Part shown: piece by piece, positions 1 to 6,928 of the stretch | Layout of the letters: each line of letters begins with the position of its first letter | How positions within the stretch are numbered: position 1 is the first letter of the stretch | From: an uncultured Clostridia bacterium | Lineage (GTDB): Bacteria; Bacillota; Clostridia; UMGS1810 | Assembly (NCBI GenBank): GCA_937959315.1 | Contig: CALGRC010000057.1 | Location: forward strand, 1 to 17,703 | DNA length: 17,703 bases | Direction: 5' to 3' | Notes under the pieces: generated by a model | The model's input: the letters and a program-made list of their open reading frames with translations, nothing else | Databases searched by the model: none | Told to the model about the DNA's origin: nothing | Position numbers and translations under genes: made by a program

Positions 1-810
1 GAAAAACGAGTTATTTTTGAAAACACCCACGAACCGATTATCGACCCTGATATTTGGGAACGGGTACAGGAGCTTCGGAAGAATAAACGCCGTCCCACAA
101 AAACAGGCAAAAGCAATATGTTTGCAGGAATTGCGTATTGTGCGGACTGCAAAAGCAAGATGTATTACTGCACCAGCAATTATTTTGAAAGCCGGCAGGA
201 TTATTTTGTCTGTTCCGGCGCTAACAAGGGGAAAGACGTCTGCGGTTCCAAACATTATATCCGTGCGGTTGTGCTTGAAAAAGGCGTGCTTGCACATCTG
301 AAATATGTGATTGGCTTTGTTGGGGCTTTTGAACAGCAATTCCGTGCGGCTATGGGAGAAAAGCATAAATCAGAGACCAAAAGGAATCTGGCGTCAAAAA
401 AGAAACTGCTTGCCAAAACCGAAAACCGTATTGCAGAATTGGATCAGCTTTTTAAGTGTATTTATGAGGATAAAAGCAAAGGTATTTTATCCGAAAGCCG
501 TTTTCAAATGCTCTCAGACGATTACGAAAAGGAACAGGAAGAATTGCAGGAACAGGCTGAAAAGCTGACTGCAGAAATTACCGAAACGGAAGAACAGTCC
601 GGCAATCTGGAACGGTTTATCGCAAAAGTGCATAAGTATCTTGATTTGCAGGAACTGACGCCGGAAATCTTAAATGATATGGTAAAACGCGTGTATGTCC
701 ACGCTCCGCAAATAATTGACGGGAAACGGACGCAGGAGATTGAAATCTGCTATGATTTGGTGGGGATTTTGCCGCAAGCATTGTTCCGGAAAAATGAGGG
801 AACGGCATAA
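1..810 (+). CDS. Large serine recombinase (TndX/TnpX-like), C-terminal part only
   Basis: This reading frame is open from the first base to a TAA at 808-810 (269 codons), so the gene starts outside the window; the ATG at 118 is internal. What is visible is the DNA-binding part of a large serine recombinase. It begins with the end of the Recombinase domain (pattern PIIDPDIWERVQ, residues 13-24 of the visible part). A zinc ribbon follows, with Cys47-x2-Cys50, Cys71 and Cys81. A Lys/Glu-rich coiled coil covers about residues 115-200, and the tail (VKRVYVHAPQII) is of the DUF4368 type. The catalytic serine domain is off-window. Such enzymes cut and rejoin att sites of integrative or mobilisable elements, and their genes usually sit next to an element end. 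The family call is firm; I cannot tell which element it belongs to or whether the full gene is intact. Confidence 0.93.
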   Translation, partial: EKRVIFENTHEPIIDPDIWERVQELRKNKRRPTKTGKSNMFAGIAYCADCKSKMYYCTSNYFESRQDYFVCSGANKGKDVCGSKHYIRAVVLEKGVLAHLKYVIGFVGAFEQQFRAAMGEKHKSETKRNLASKKKLLAKTENRIAELDQLFKCIYEDKSKGILSESRFQMLSDDYEKEQEELQEQAEKLTAEITETEEQSGNLERFIAKVHKYLDLQELTPEILNDMVKRVYVHAPQIIDGKRTQEIEICYDLVGILPQALFRKNEGTA

Positions 811-826
811 AAACTATGCCGTTCCC
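798..826. terminator. 11-bp hairpin between the convergent recombinase and secreted-protein genes
   Basis: GGGAACGGCAT (798-808) and ATGCCGTTCCC (816-826) form a perfect 11-bp stem with a 7-base loop. The recombinase stop codon lies at the stem/loop border. On the minus strand the stem is followed by TCATTTTT, a modest T tract; on the plus strand there is no T run. It therefore fits best as the terminator of the minus-strand gene ending at 880. It could also be a structured feature of the element end. Confidence 0.6.
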
Positions 827-879
827 CAAAAATCAAAAGCTGCGGTTTTACCACGGACGGTCATCCTCGGCGTTTTCTT

Positions 880-2493
880 TCATTTTATCACTGGCGTTGA
901 CACCCAATTCGCAGCCGTATACCAATACGCCGCATTGTCCGTCTCATACAGTGCAAACGCTTGGTCTAAAGCATCAAGGGCTTGCTGGGTAAAAACCTCG
1001 CCCTTTTCGATTGCGGCTATCTCATCCAAGAAGGATTTTACTATCGTCCCCTCAGCCGCCGCAGGATCTAATAAAGTTTTCCGCCCCTCAAAAACAGTGT
1101 CAGAAGCATTTGCCCCTAAAGCGGTGCTGGCAATTTCCTCTTTTTTCTGTCCATACAATTTTTCGATTTCCTCTTGGACGCCCGATCCATATTCATCCAT
1201 CGGGATGGTTTCATATGCGTCTTCCAGCTGTGCGGTAGCCGCAATGATATACATATCAATAACGGTACGGTTTGCAATATAATTGGGCGTTGTATTAACG
1301 CCTGTATCCGTATCCGTATTTGTAGTTTCATCAATCGCTTTCAAGCCGCGCAGGCCCCGCCCATCTTCAATTTCAAGTGCAGGCGCAAGCTCCTCCCCTG
1401 TTGCATATCCGCCGTCAATCAGAGTATCCCGTGCACCCATAACCTTCTTCACGGCATTTATCTGGTCTTGGTTCCGTGCGCCGGCCTCCAGCGCCGATTT
1501 TGCAGTTTCAAAAGCCCCTTCAATCTCTTTAAGTTTTGCTATATCGGCATGGTCTTCATTGCCGTCCCCATCGGCGGGCACTGCCGCCACATCGGCAACC
1601 GCTTTTTCATATGCCGTTTCAAATTCAGCCCAGCTTGCCGCCCGATACCCTATTTCATTTTCCTCCAGCGCTGAAAAGCCCGCTTCCAACTGCTCGGCTA
1701 CAAACGTTTTCACAGGCGCCAGCAATAAATCCAACGCTTCCTGCAACTCCGCGTTGACCGCTTCTACAGTAACAGAATCATTTGTAATCATCTGCGAACT
1801 GGAAGGCTGCTGTGCCGCAATCTCGTTCTTAACCTCCGGGTACTGTTCCGCATAGTAAGCTGCGAGTGAATTAAGGAGCGTATAACATTGTCCCATGAGC
1901 TGGGTTTTTGTATCAGCGGTTAAAATAGTCCCAAATTCGGCAATAATGGCTTCCTGTTCCGCCTTGATTTCCTCTGCGTCCGTACACTCGTTCAAGCGGC
2001 CAGCAGCCCCGTTGCAAATTGCCTGCAATGCTTGCCGCCCTGCCTGTGTATACAAATCCAAGTTATAGTCTGCAAACGCAGTTTCAATCTCCTCAACCGC
2101 TTTGTCGCGCTCTGCCTGGAGATCGGCCGCATCCGCTTCCTCTTTGGTCAGAATTTCCTTCATCCCTTCAATTGCATTCACCTTTGCTGCGGTCACATAT
2201 TCTTCATCCTGCGCCTCCCCAATGGTCCCGGTTGTAGTGTCGTCTACGCTTTCCCCAATCGCCTCATTTTTTATAGCTACTAACGCTTGCCAGTTATGTA
2301 CTTCATTCTGTTCAGCCGTATAATAATCTTCCTCATCATACGTTTCAAATTCAGCCGCCACTGCCTGCTTTGCTTGTATTTTCAATTCATCAAGCGACAG
2401 TTCTGCTGCACTGACTGCGAAGTGAAACGACGAAAGTATCATCATTATGGCAAGAAATGTTGGAACAACTCTCTTCTTTATTTTGATTACCAT
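880..2493 (-). CDS. Secreted all-helical protein with FIVAR-like segment, function unknown
   Basis: 537 residues from the ATG at 2493. The upstream in-frame extension to 2553 is rejected because a purine-rich AGGAGAGAGGG site lies about 11 bases before this ATG and a clean Sec signal peptide starts there (MVIKIKKRVVP, a hydrophobic core, cleavage near AVSA/AELS). The mature part is very acidic and Ala/Glu-rich and looks entirely helical. A piece at about residues 285-340 (SWAEFETAYEKAVADV, then FETAKSALE) resembles FIVAR-type helical bundles. Motifs of the form F-x2-Y-x4-YT recur near residues 55, 145 and the very C-terminus, suggesting repeated helical modules. There is no LPXTG, membrane anchor, dockerin or S-layer motif. 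The protein stops just after such a motif (YWYTAANW), so it may be truncated at its 3' end, near the recombinase. It lies downstream of a two-component operon on the same strand but has its own promoter. I do not recognise the family as a whole. Confidence 0.8.
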   Translation of the reverse strand: MVIKIKKRVVPTFLAIMMILSSFHFAVSAAELSLDELKIQAKQAVAAEFETYDEEDYYTAEQNEVHNWQALVAIKNEAIGESVDDTTTGTIGEAQDEEYVTAAKVNAIEGMKEILTKEEADAADLQAERDKAVEEIETAFADYNLDLYTQAGRQALQAICNGAAGRLNECTDAEEIKAEQEAIIAEFGTILTADTKTQLMGQCYTLLNSLAAYYAEQYPEVKNEIAAQQPSSSQMITNDSVTVEAVNAELQEALDLLLAPVKTFVAEQLEAGFSALEENEIGYRAASWAEFETAYEKAVADVAAVPADGDGNEDHADIAKLKEIEGAFETAKSALEAGARNQDQINAVKKVMGARDTLIDGGYATGEELAPALEIEDGRGLRGLKAIDETTNTDTDTGVNTTPNYIANRTVIDMYIIAATAQLEDAYETIPMDEYGSGVQEEIEKLYGQKKEEIASTALGANASDTVFEGRKTLLDPAAAEGTIVKSFLDEIAAIEKGEVFTQQALDALDQAFALYETDNAAYWYTAANWVSTPVIK

Positions 2494-2652
2494 AGCTAAC
2501 GTACCCTCTCTCCTTTTTACAAAAATTCGTGCCCAAACTGCCCTTGTTCCCACGCGTGATGCTTCTTACAGCCCCCTTTCTTTCAAGTTCGACTTTACAC
2601 AAAACAGGTGCAATCCGGCAAACTTTGGCTTATAATATCAAACCTTACCGTA

Positions 2653-2681
2653 AGTATACTGCCTTTCAAAACCAGAATCAA
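2653..2681 (-). promoter_or_regulatory. Sigma-A promoter for the secreted-protein gene
   Basis: Read on the minus strand, TTGATT (2681-2676), a 17-base spacer and TATACT (2658-2653) make a near-consensus sigma-A promoter. It would start transcription near 2646 and leave a leader of about 150 bases before the ATG at 2493. It sits downstream of the kinase gene, so the secreted protein can be expressed independently of the two-component operon. Confidence 0.65.
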
Positions 2682-2726
2682 TGCGCTGTGCGCTAAGTGC
2701 TGTTTTTGACGCGCGAAATGTACCCT

Positions 2727-3545
2727 CTATCTTCTGGTAATCTTCAAATAAAAACAAAAACCGCCGTCACTGCAATCCACAAAATAATCAGCGTTATCGT
2801 ACTGTTTCAAAATCTTTTTTACATATCCAAGCCCAATCCCGCTTTTTTCCGGTTTGGTAGAATACCCCTCTTCAAAAATATGCGCAATTTCCACCTTAGC
2901 GCGGCCAGTCGTATTAAAAAAGCGGTACGCCACCCCTTCCTCCTGCTGCATAATCTGGATATCCACTTTCTTTTCCTCGCTGGCCGCGGCGGCTTCAATT
3001 GCATTTTCGCATAAAATTGAAACAACGGAAATCAAATCTTTCGTTTTCAAAAGATAACATGAAATTTCGTTAGCGGCAAACGAAAGCTTGACATGCTGAC
3101 GCTCCGCAAATTGGAATTCCGATACCAAAAGCCAATATAGGGCAGAATTGGAAAGCGGCGCAAGGGAAAAATAATCGGCCTGATGATAAAAAAATTCAAA
3201 ATCTTGCGTCAAGGAAAAAATATACTCTTGCAACGCAGCAAAATCTGATTGCTCTGCCAACCCCCGGAGTGCAATTAAATTGCTTTTATACTGGTGTATA
3301 AATTCCTGTACTGCTAAATTCTTTTTATGTTCCTGCTCATTGATGAATTGCAATCGTGCCAGCCTTTTTTGCTGCCGGATATATTTTTTCCGCATATAAA
3401 AGGACGCGGACACAAGCAACAGGATACTGATGAAAGAAAATAGGATTAGCCATAAATCCGTCCTACACTCTGCTTCAGCCATATAAACACAACTTGCTAT
3501 AAGATACGCCGCCAACAGCCATACCAGCCATTTCCAATATTTCAT
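2727..3545 (-). CDS. AgrC-like GHKL sensor histidine kinase with a short two-helix membrane part
   Basis: 272 residues. Two hydrophobic segments (about 5-22 and 31-50) enclose a very short outward loop. A linker helix follows, then a phosphoacceptor region with His84 in EFIHQYKSNL, the H-x-Y-x-N-x-L style of AgrC/CitA-type kinases. The ATPase domain has an N box (CENAIEAA, about 169-176) and a G box (EGYSTKPEKSGIGLGYVKK, about 216-234), matching the GHKL HATPase_c_5 type. Typical AgrC receptors have five to seven membrane helices and about 420-440 residues, so the sensing part is much reduced. The ATG at 3545 follows TTGGAG. The gene starts 29 bases after the response-regulator stop, so the two are one operon. 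No agrB- or agrD-like peptide gene is visible nearby, and the signal is unknown. Confidence 0.9.
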   Translation of the reverse strand: MKYWKWLVWLLAAYLIASCVYMAEAECRTDLWLILFSFISILLLVSASFYMRKKYIRQQKRLARLQFINEQEHKKNLAVQEFIHQYKSNLIALRGLAEQSDFAALQEYIFSLTQDFEFFYHQADYFSLAPLSNSALYWLLVSEFQFAERQHVKLSFAANEISCYLLKTKDLISVVSILCENAIEAAAASEEKKVDIQIMQQEEGVAYRFFNTTGRAKVEIAHIFEEGYSTKPEKSGIGLGYVKKILKQYDNADYFVDCSDGGFCFYLKITRR

Positions 3546-3574
3546 CTTTTACTCCAATAAATTGAACTTATGTT

Positions 3575-4276
3575 TTAGGCGGGAAAATAAGCCTTCAACA
3601 CTTTATTGTAATTCCGGGAAAAATACTTATGAATGCCCTGCTGCAAAATCAACTTCTTCTCTTTAAAATTAATTTCCCGGACTTTTTTTGTATTAATAAT
3701 AATCCCTTTATCAATATAGGTAAAATCGTTATTCAGCCTCTGATAAATGGACCTTAGGCTTTCATTCACTCGGAACTGCTGGTTGGACATGGTAATGATA
3801 ATTGCCCTCGCATCCCGTTCAATGCAAATAATATCGTTGACATGAAACCGCACCAATTTGTTTGCAAACCGCACGGTAAGATATTCCGCATTGCTGCTCA
3901 CCGCCCAGACGCGATCCAGCGTCCCCTTTAATACGTCATAGGAAATAGGTTTTGTCAAATACAGCGAAGGCCGGATATCCGGCAAATAGGTTTCCTCTTG
4001 CCTGCCTTCATAAGAAGTCATAAATATCAAATGCCCATCCCTGTCAAACATCCGGATTTTTTTAGCCAAGCGGATTCCATAATCCCGGTCGCCCGGCGCA
4101 GCTATATCCAATAAATAGATATCCGATTTATGTGTCTTGACAAAGGCTTCCATTTCCGGCCCGGAAGAAAAAAGATGAAACTCCATCGGTTGGCATTGGC
4201 TTTTTTTATATTTCAACAGTGCATTTTCTAAATTCATCATAAAATACGGATCATCATCAAAGGCACTGACTCTCAT
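3575..4276 (-). CDS. LytTR-family response regulator (AgrA-like)
   Basis: 233 residues. The receiver domain (about 1-120) has the acidic cluster Asp7-Asp8-Asp9, phosphoacceptor Asp57 in YLLDIA, Thr87/Ser88 in FMTSYE and Lys109 in LTKP, so it should be a working phosphorelay partner. Residues about 130-233 form a LytTR DNA-binding domain (YLTVRFANKLVRFHVNDII, then FTYIDKGIIINTKKV and YFSRNYNKVLKAY). It is the likely partner of the kinase directly downstream. The ATG at 4276 follows a GGGGGA site. An 11-bp inverted repeat surrounds its own promoter, which suggests autoregulation. The promoter of the downstream secreted-protein gene is a second plausible target; no copy of the repeat was seen there. 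Confidence 0.93.
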   Translation of the reverse strand: MRVSAFDDDPYFMMNLENALLKYKKSQCQPMEFHLFSSGPEMEAFVKTHKSDIYLLDIAAPGDRDYGIRLAKKIRMFDRDGHLIFMTSYEGRQEETYLPDIRPSLYLTKPISYDVLKGTLDRVWAVSSNAEYLTVRFANKLVRFHVNDIICIERDARAIIITMSNQQFRVNESLRSIYQRLNNDFTYIDKGIIINTKKVREINFKEKKLILQQGIHKYFSRNYNKVLKAYFPA

Positions 4277-4299
4277 ATATACGAATCCCCCTACTCAGT

Positions 4300-4369
4300 C
4301 GGTATTTTAAACCCCAGCACACAAGAAGCTCAATAGCTGTTATACTTCATTATAATCATTAAAATACCG
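4300..4369. repeat. 11-bp inverted repeat flanking the two-component promoter
   Basis: CGGTATTTTAA (4300-4310) and TTAAAATACCG (4359-4369) are perfect inverted copies with centres about 59 bases apart. One copy lies in the -35/-10 spacer, the other in the 5' leader. The spacing is too wide for a simple hairpin terminator, so a pair of protein-binding sites is more likely. That the response regulator binds them is inference. Confidence 0.5.
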
Positions 4370-4377
4370 CTGTGAAA
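4349..4377 (-). promoter_or_regulatory. Promoter of the response-regulator/kinase operon
   Basis: On the minus strand, a consensus -10 TATAAT (4354-4349) is preceded by a weak -35, either TTTCAC with a 17-base spacer or TTCACA with 16 (about 4377-4371). A good -10 with a poor -35 is typical of activator-dependent promoters. Transcription would start near 4342, about 65 bases before the ATG at 4276. Confidence 0.55.
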
Positions 4378-4451
4378 GAAAATGTCGTAATCTGTATCCT
4401 ATGACGCATAAAATGTTTGGCAACGAAATGGGATTCCATGCGAATTTTCAG

Positions 4452-4504
4452 AAAAAAAGACGGTTCCAAGAAGCCACCCCATAGGGAAAGCTTCTCAAAA
4501 CCGT
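4452..4504 (-). terminator. Rho-independent terminator of the NifU-like/GGGtGRT unit
   Basis: On the minus-strand RNA, arms at 4504-4490 and 4474-4460 pair over 15 positions: six Watson-Crick pairs, three consecutive G.U wobbles, then six more pairs. A run of seven U follows (A tract at 4452-4458). On the plus strand the three wobbles become C/A mismatches, so the element works in one direction only, for the gene ending at 4546. Confidence 0.88.
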
Positions 4505-4545
4505 CCATTCAAAGAATACATCTTTGCTATAAAATCAAAAAACGA

Positions 4546-5544
4546 TTAATTCATTGCTTCCTGGACCGCGACTGCTACGGCAACCGTCATCCCAACCATC
4601 GGATTGTTGCCGGCGCCCAAAAAGCCCATCATCTCTACGTGTGCCGGCACCGACGAAGAACCTGCAAACTGTGCGTCTGAATGCATACGGCCCATGGTGT
4701 CGGTCATACCGTAAGAAGCAGGGCCCGCCGCCATGTTATCCGGGTGGAGGGTACGTCCCGTACCGCCGCCTGAAGCAACTGAAAAATATTTCTTTCCTTG
4801 CTCTACACATTCCTTTTTATAAGTACCTGCCACTGGGTGCTGGAATCGGGTCGGGTTGGTGGAATTCCCGGTAATGGATACATCTACGCCTTCCAAATGC
4901 ATAATCGCCACGCCTTCCCGTACATCATCCGCACCATAGCAGCGTACTTTTGCGCGTTCCCCATTGGAATATGCCTTTTCTTTTACAACTTTCACTTCAC
5001 CCGTACCATAGTCAAACTGCGTCTGCACATAAGTAAACCCATTGATACGGGAAATAATCTGAGCGGCATCCTTGCCCAGGCCGTTCAGAATAACCTTCAA
5101 TTCTGTTTTGCGCACCTTGTTGGCGCTGCGGGCAATCCCAATGGCTCCCTCTGCCGCCGCAAACGATTCATGCCCAGCCAAAAATGCAAAACACTTGGTC
5201 TCTTCACGCAGCAGCATCGCCCCCAGGTTGCCATGGCCCAGCCCAACCTTGCGGTCGTCCGCCACAGAGCCCTTGATGCAGAACGCCTGCAAGCCCGCGC
5301 CAATGACTTCTGCTGCATCCGCCGCAGTTTTACATCCGCGTTTAATTGCCAGCGCCGCGCCAACCACATAAGCCCACGCCGCGTTTTCAAAACAAATGGG
5401 CTGAATCCCTTTGACTATTTCATATGGGTCAAAGCCTTTATCTTTGCAAATTTTGTGCGCTTCCTCTATATCTGCAATGCCGTTTTCTTTCAACACCGCA
5501 TTGATGTTGTCAATTCTTCTCTCATAACTTTCAAACAACGCCAT
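4546..5544 (-). CDS. GGGtGRT-family protein, function unknown
   Basis: 332 residues, full length, starting at an ATG with AAAGGAGG 11 bases upstream. It carries the signature SGGGTGRT (Gly-rich motif at about 259-265), which names a conserved family with no assigned function. Other glycine-rich stretches (GLGHGNLGAM near 101-110 and FLGAGNNPMVGM near 308-319) and many Ala/Gly helices suggest a soluble cytoplasmic fold, possibly nucleotide- or cofactor-binding. Seven cysteines are scattered (33, 51, 71, 89, 118, 202, 246) without a CxxC motif. No signal peptide or membrane helix is seen. It starts 24 bases after the stop of the NifU-like gene, with a shared promoter and a terminator directly after, so the two products very probably act together. 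No catalytic residues can be assigned. Confidence 0.88.
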   Translation of the reverse strand: MALFESYERRIDNINAVLKENGIADIEEAHKICKDKGFDPYEIVKGIQPICFENAAWAYVVGAALAIKRGCKTAADAAEVIGAGLQAFCIKGSVADDRKVGLGHGNLGAMLLREETKCFAFLAGHESFAAAEGAIGIARSANKVRKTELKVILNGLGKDAAQIISRINGFTYVQTQFDYGTGEVKVVKEKAYSNGERAKVRCYGADDVREGVAIMHLEGVDVSITGNSTNPTRFQHPVAGTYKKECVEQGKKYFSVASGGGTGRTLHPDNMAAGPASYGMTDTMGRMHSDAQFAGSSSVPAHVEMMGFLGAGNNPMVGMTVAVAVAVQEAMN

Positions 5545-5568
5545 GATATGTAAATCCTCCTTTATCTC

Positions 5569-6261
5569 TTATTCTTTGCGCGGGTCAATCACTTTAACAG
5601 CGTCCTGGACACGTCCATACGAGCCCTTGGCCTTTTCCAAAGCTTCATTTGCATCCATGCCGCCTTTAATCATGTCCATCATGCGGCCAAGCTGTACAAA
5701 TTCATATCCAATGATCTCATCATCTTTGTCAACCGCAACGCCAGTGACATACCCTTCCGCCATTTCAAGATACCGGGGGCCTTTTTTCAACGTACCATAC
5801 ATGGTTCCCACCTGGCTGCGCAGCCCTTTGCCCAAATCTTCCAAGCCGGCGCCAATCGGCAGCCCGCCTTCAGAAAATGCAGTCTGGGTACGGCCATATA
5901 CAATCTGCAAAAACAATTCGCGCATAGCGGTATTGATAGCATCACATACCAAATCGGTATTGAGCGCTTCCAATATGGTTTTACCAGGCAAAATTTCTGC
6001 CGCCATAGCCGCAGAATGCGTCATACCCGAACATCCAATGGTCTCTACCAGGGCTTCCTGAATGATACCGTCCTTGACATTCAAGGTCAGCTTGCAGGTG
6101 CCCTGCTGCGGTGCGCACCAGCCAACGCCGTGCGTCAAACCAGATACATCTTTAATTTCTTTGGACTGCACCCATTTCCCTTCTTCTGGGATGGGCGCTG
6201 GGCCGTGGTTTGGGCCTTTTTTTAACACACACATGTTTTCTACTTCTGCACTGTAGTTCAT
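5569..6261 (-). CDS. NifU/IscU-like iron-sulfur scaffold-type protein paired with GGGtGRT
   Basis: 230 residues. The segment WCAPQQGTCKLTLNVKDG, then ETIGCSGMTHSAAMAAEIL and GKTILEAL, follows the NifU N-terminal/IscU pattern (in IscU, a Cys followed by SAIASSSLATE and GKTVEEAL). Cys77 and Cys106 correspond to two IscU ligand cysteines. The third, IscU Cys37, has no exact equivalent; Cys49 and Cys55 flank the position, and the IscU Asp after it is missing. The C-terminal 100 residues (about 130-230: YGTLKKGPRYLEMAEGYV, MMDMIKGGMD) are not part of classical IscU. No cysteine desulfurase (IscS/SufS) is adjacent, so a housekeeping Fe-S assembly role is doubtful. First gene of a two-gene operon with a strong promoter; AAAGGGG precedes the ATG. 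Family call good, biological role unknown. Confidence 0.85.
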   Translation of the reverse strand: MNYSAEVENMCVLKKGPNHGPAPIPEEGKWVQSKEIKDVSGLTHGVGWCAPQQGTCKLTLNVKDGIIQEALVETIGCSGMTHSAAMAAEILPGKTILEALNTDLVCDAINTAMRELFLQIVYGRTQTAFSEGGLPIGAGLEDLGKGLRSQVGTMYGTLKKGPRYLEMAEGYVTGVAVDKDDEIIGYEFVQLGRMMDMIKGGMDANEALEKAKGSYGRVQDAVKVIDPRKE

Positions 6262-6356
6262 GATGGTACCCCTTTCTCACCAAATTTCATAACAAACCAA
6301 ATCAAACCATCTCTGGACGTTATTGTATCATATAACCCCGTCTGCATACAAGTACC

Positions 6357-6385
6357 ATTTTAGAAATTTGATAAAACTTTGTCAA
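6357..6385 (-). promoter_or_regulatory. Strong sigma-A promoter for the NifU-like/GGGtGRT operon
   Basis: Minus strand: a perfect TTGACA (6385-6380), a 17-base spacer and TAAAAT (6362-6357). It predicts a start near 6350 and a leader of about 88 bases. It lies directly after the terminator of the lysine unit, which makes the two-gene unit independent. Confidence 0.8.
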
Positions 6386-6394
6386 AATTCACAG

Positions 6395-6428
6395 AAAAAT
6401 GCCGCGATGACAACTTTCATCGCGGCAT
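6395..6428 (-). terminator. Terminator of the asd-dapA-dapB-ACT operon
   Basis: ATGCCGCGATGA (6399-6410) and TCATCGCGGCAT (6417-6428) form a perfect 12-bp GC-rich stem with a 6-base loop. On the minus strand it is followed by a short U run (A tract 6395-6398), five bases after the ACT-gene stop codon. Both sides carry A/T runs, so weak activity in the other direction is possible. Confidence 0.88.
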
Positions 6429-6433
6429 GATTT

Positions 6434-6907
6434 TTAACAGTCCAGGTACTTTTCCCGCAGCAAACCGCAAGCGGGGTCAACATCTGCATCATTTACCAAC
6501 AAGGAGATTTCATTTTCCGCTGTCGTGATAAGTTTAACTTCTATCCCTCCGGAAATAACCGTCTCCAGCACACTAGCCGCTACGCCGACCGTTTCTTTCA
6601 TTTTTTCACCAAATACCATAATCTTAGAATTTTCCGTATTCACATCACAGTTAATGTCCGGTACATTGTCTTTAAACCGGCCAACCAAATTGATGGCATC
6701 CGAAACACGGTCATTGTCAATGGTAAACGATAGGCTAATCCGATTTTTGTATGGGGGCGACAAGCTAATCATATCCACGTTGATGCCCTTTTGTGCAATC
6801 GCCGAAAAAATCCTCGGCACATACTCCAGGTTATCTTCCAAATTGTTAATGGTAATGAGCGATACGTTGTCACTTACACGAATCTTGGTAATCGCCTTGG
6901 GCTCCAT
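6434..6907 (-). CDS. Stand-alone ACT-domain protein, aspartokinase regulatory-type
   Basis: 157 residues with no catalytic domain. Two tandem ACT-like units are visible. The first (about 12-75) has NVSLITINNLEDNLEYVPRIFSAIAQKGINVDMIS; the second (about 92-157) has SKIMVFGEKMKETVGVAASVLETVISGGIEVKLITTAENEISLLV. This is the pattern of the C-terminal regulatory half of aspartokinase (LysC), where lysine or threonine binds. The start is the ATG at 6907, with AAGGAGG 11 bases upstream. It is the last gene of the lysine-riboswitch operon, 21 bases after dapB. The likely role is amino-acid sensing, possibly by binding an aspartokinase encoded elsewhere or a Dap enzyme; the partner is inference. It could also be an aspartokinase beta-subunit analogue, but it shows no trace of a kinase remnant. 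Confidence 0.85.
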   Translation of the reverse strand: MEPKAITKIRVSDNVSLITINNLEDNLEYVPRIFSAIAQKGINVDMISLSPPYKNRISLSFTIDNDRVSDAINLVGRFKDNVPDINCDVNTENSKIMVFGEKMKETVGVAASVLETVISGGIEVKLITTAENEISLLVNDADVDPACGLLREKYLDC

Positions 6908-6928
6908 CCTTTCATATACCTCCTTGGA

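Noticed and set aside
1283..1855. Long plus-strand open frame (190 codons) opposite the secreted-protein gene.
   Set aside because: It is the mirror of a strong Ala/Glu-rich coding frame, is Ser/Ala/Pro-rich and has no ribosome binding site; a shadow of the real gene.
2494..2553. Longer N-terminus for the secreted protein from 2553.
   Set aside because: It would place 20 charged residues before a normal signal peptide; the ATG at 2493 has a purine-rich site and begins the signal peptide.
4402..4485. A small plus-strand ORF (27 codons from the ATG at 4402) that could be a signalling peptide next to the two-component system.
   Set aside because: There is no ribosome binding site, its 3' part overlaps the terminator of the neighbouring unit, and the composition is unremarkable.
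4798..5553. 251-codon plus-strand frame opposite the GGGtGRT gene.
   Set aside because: The opposite strand encodes a conserved family with promoter, ribosome binding site and terminator; this frame has none of these.
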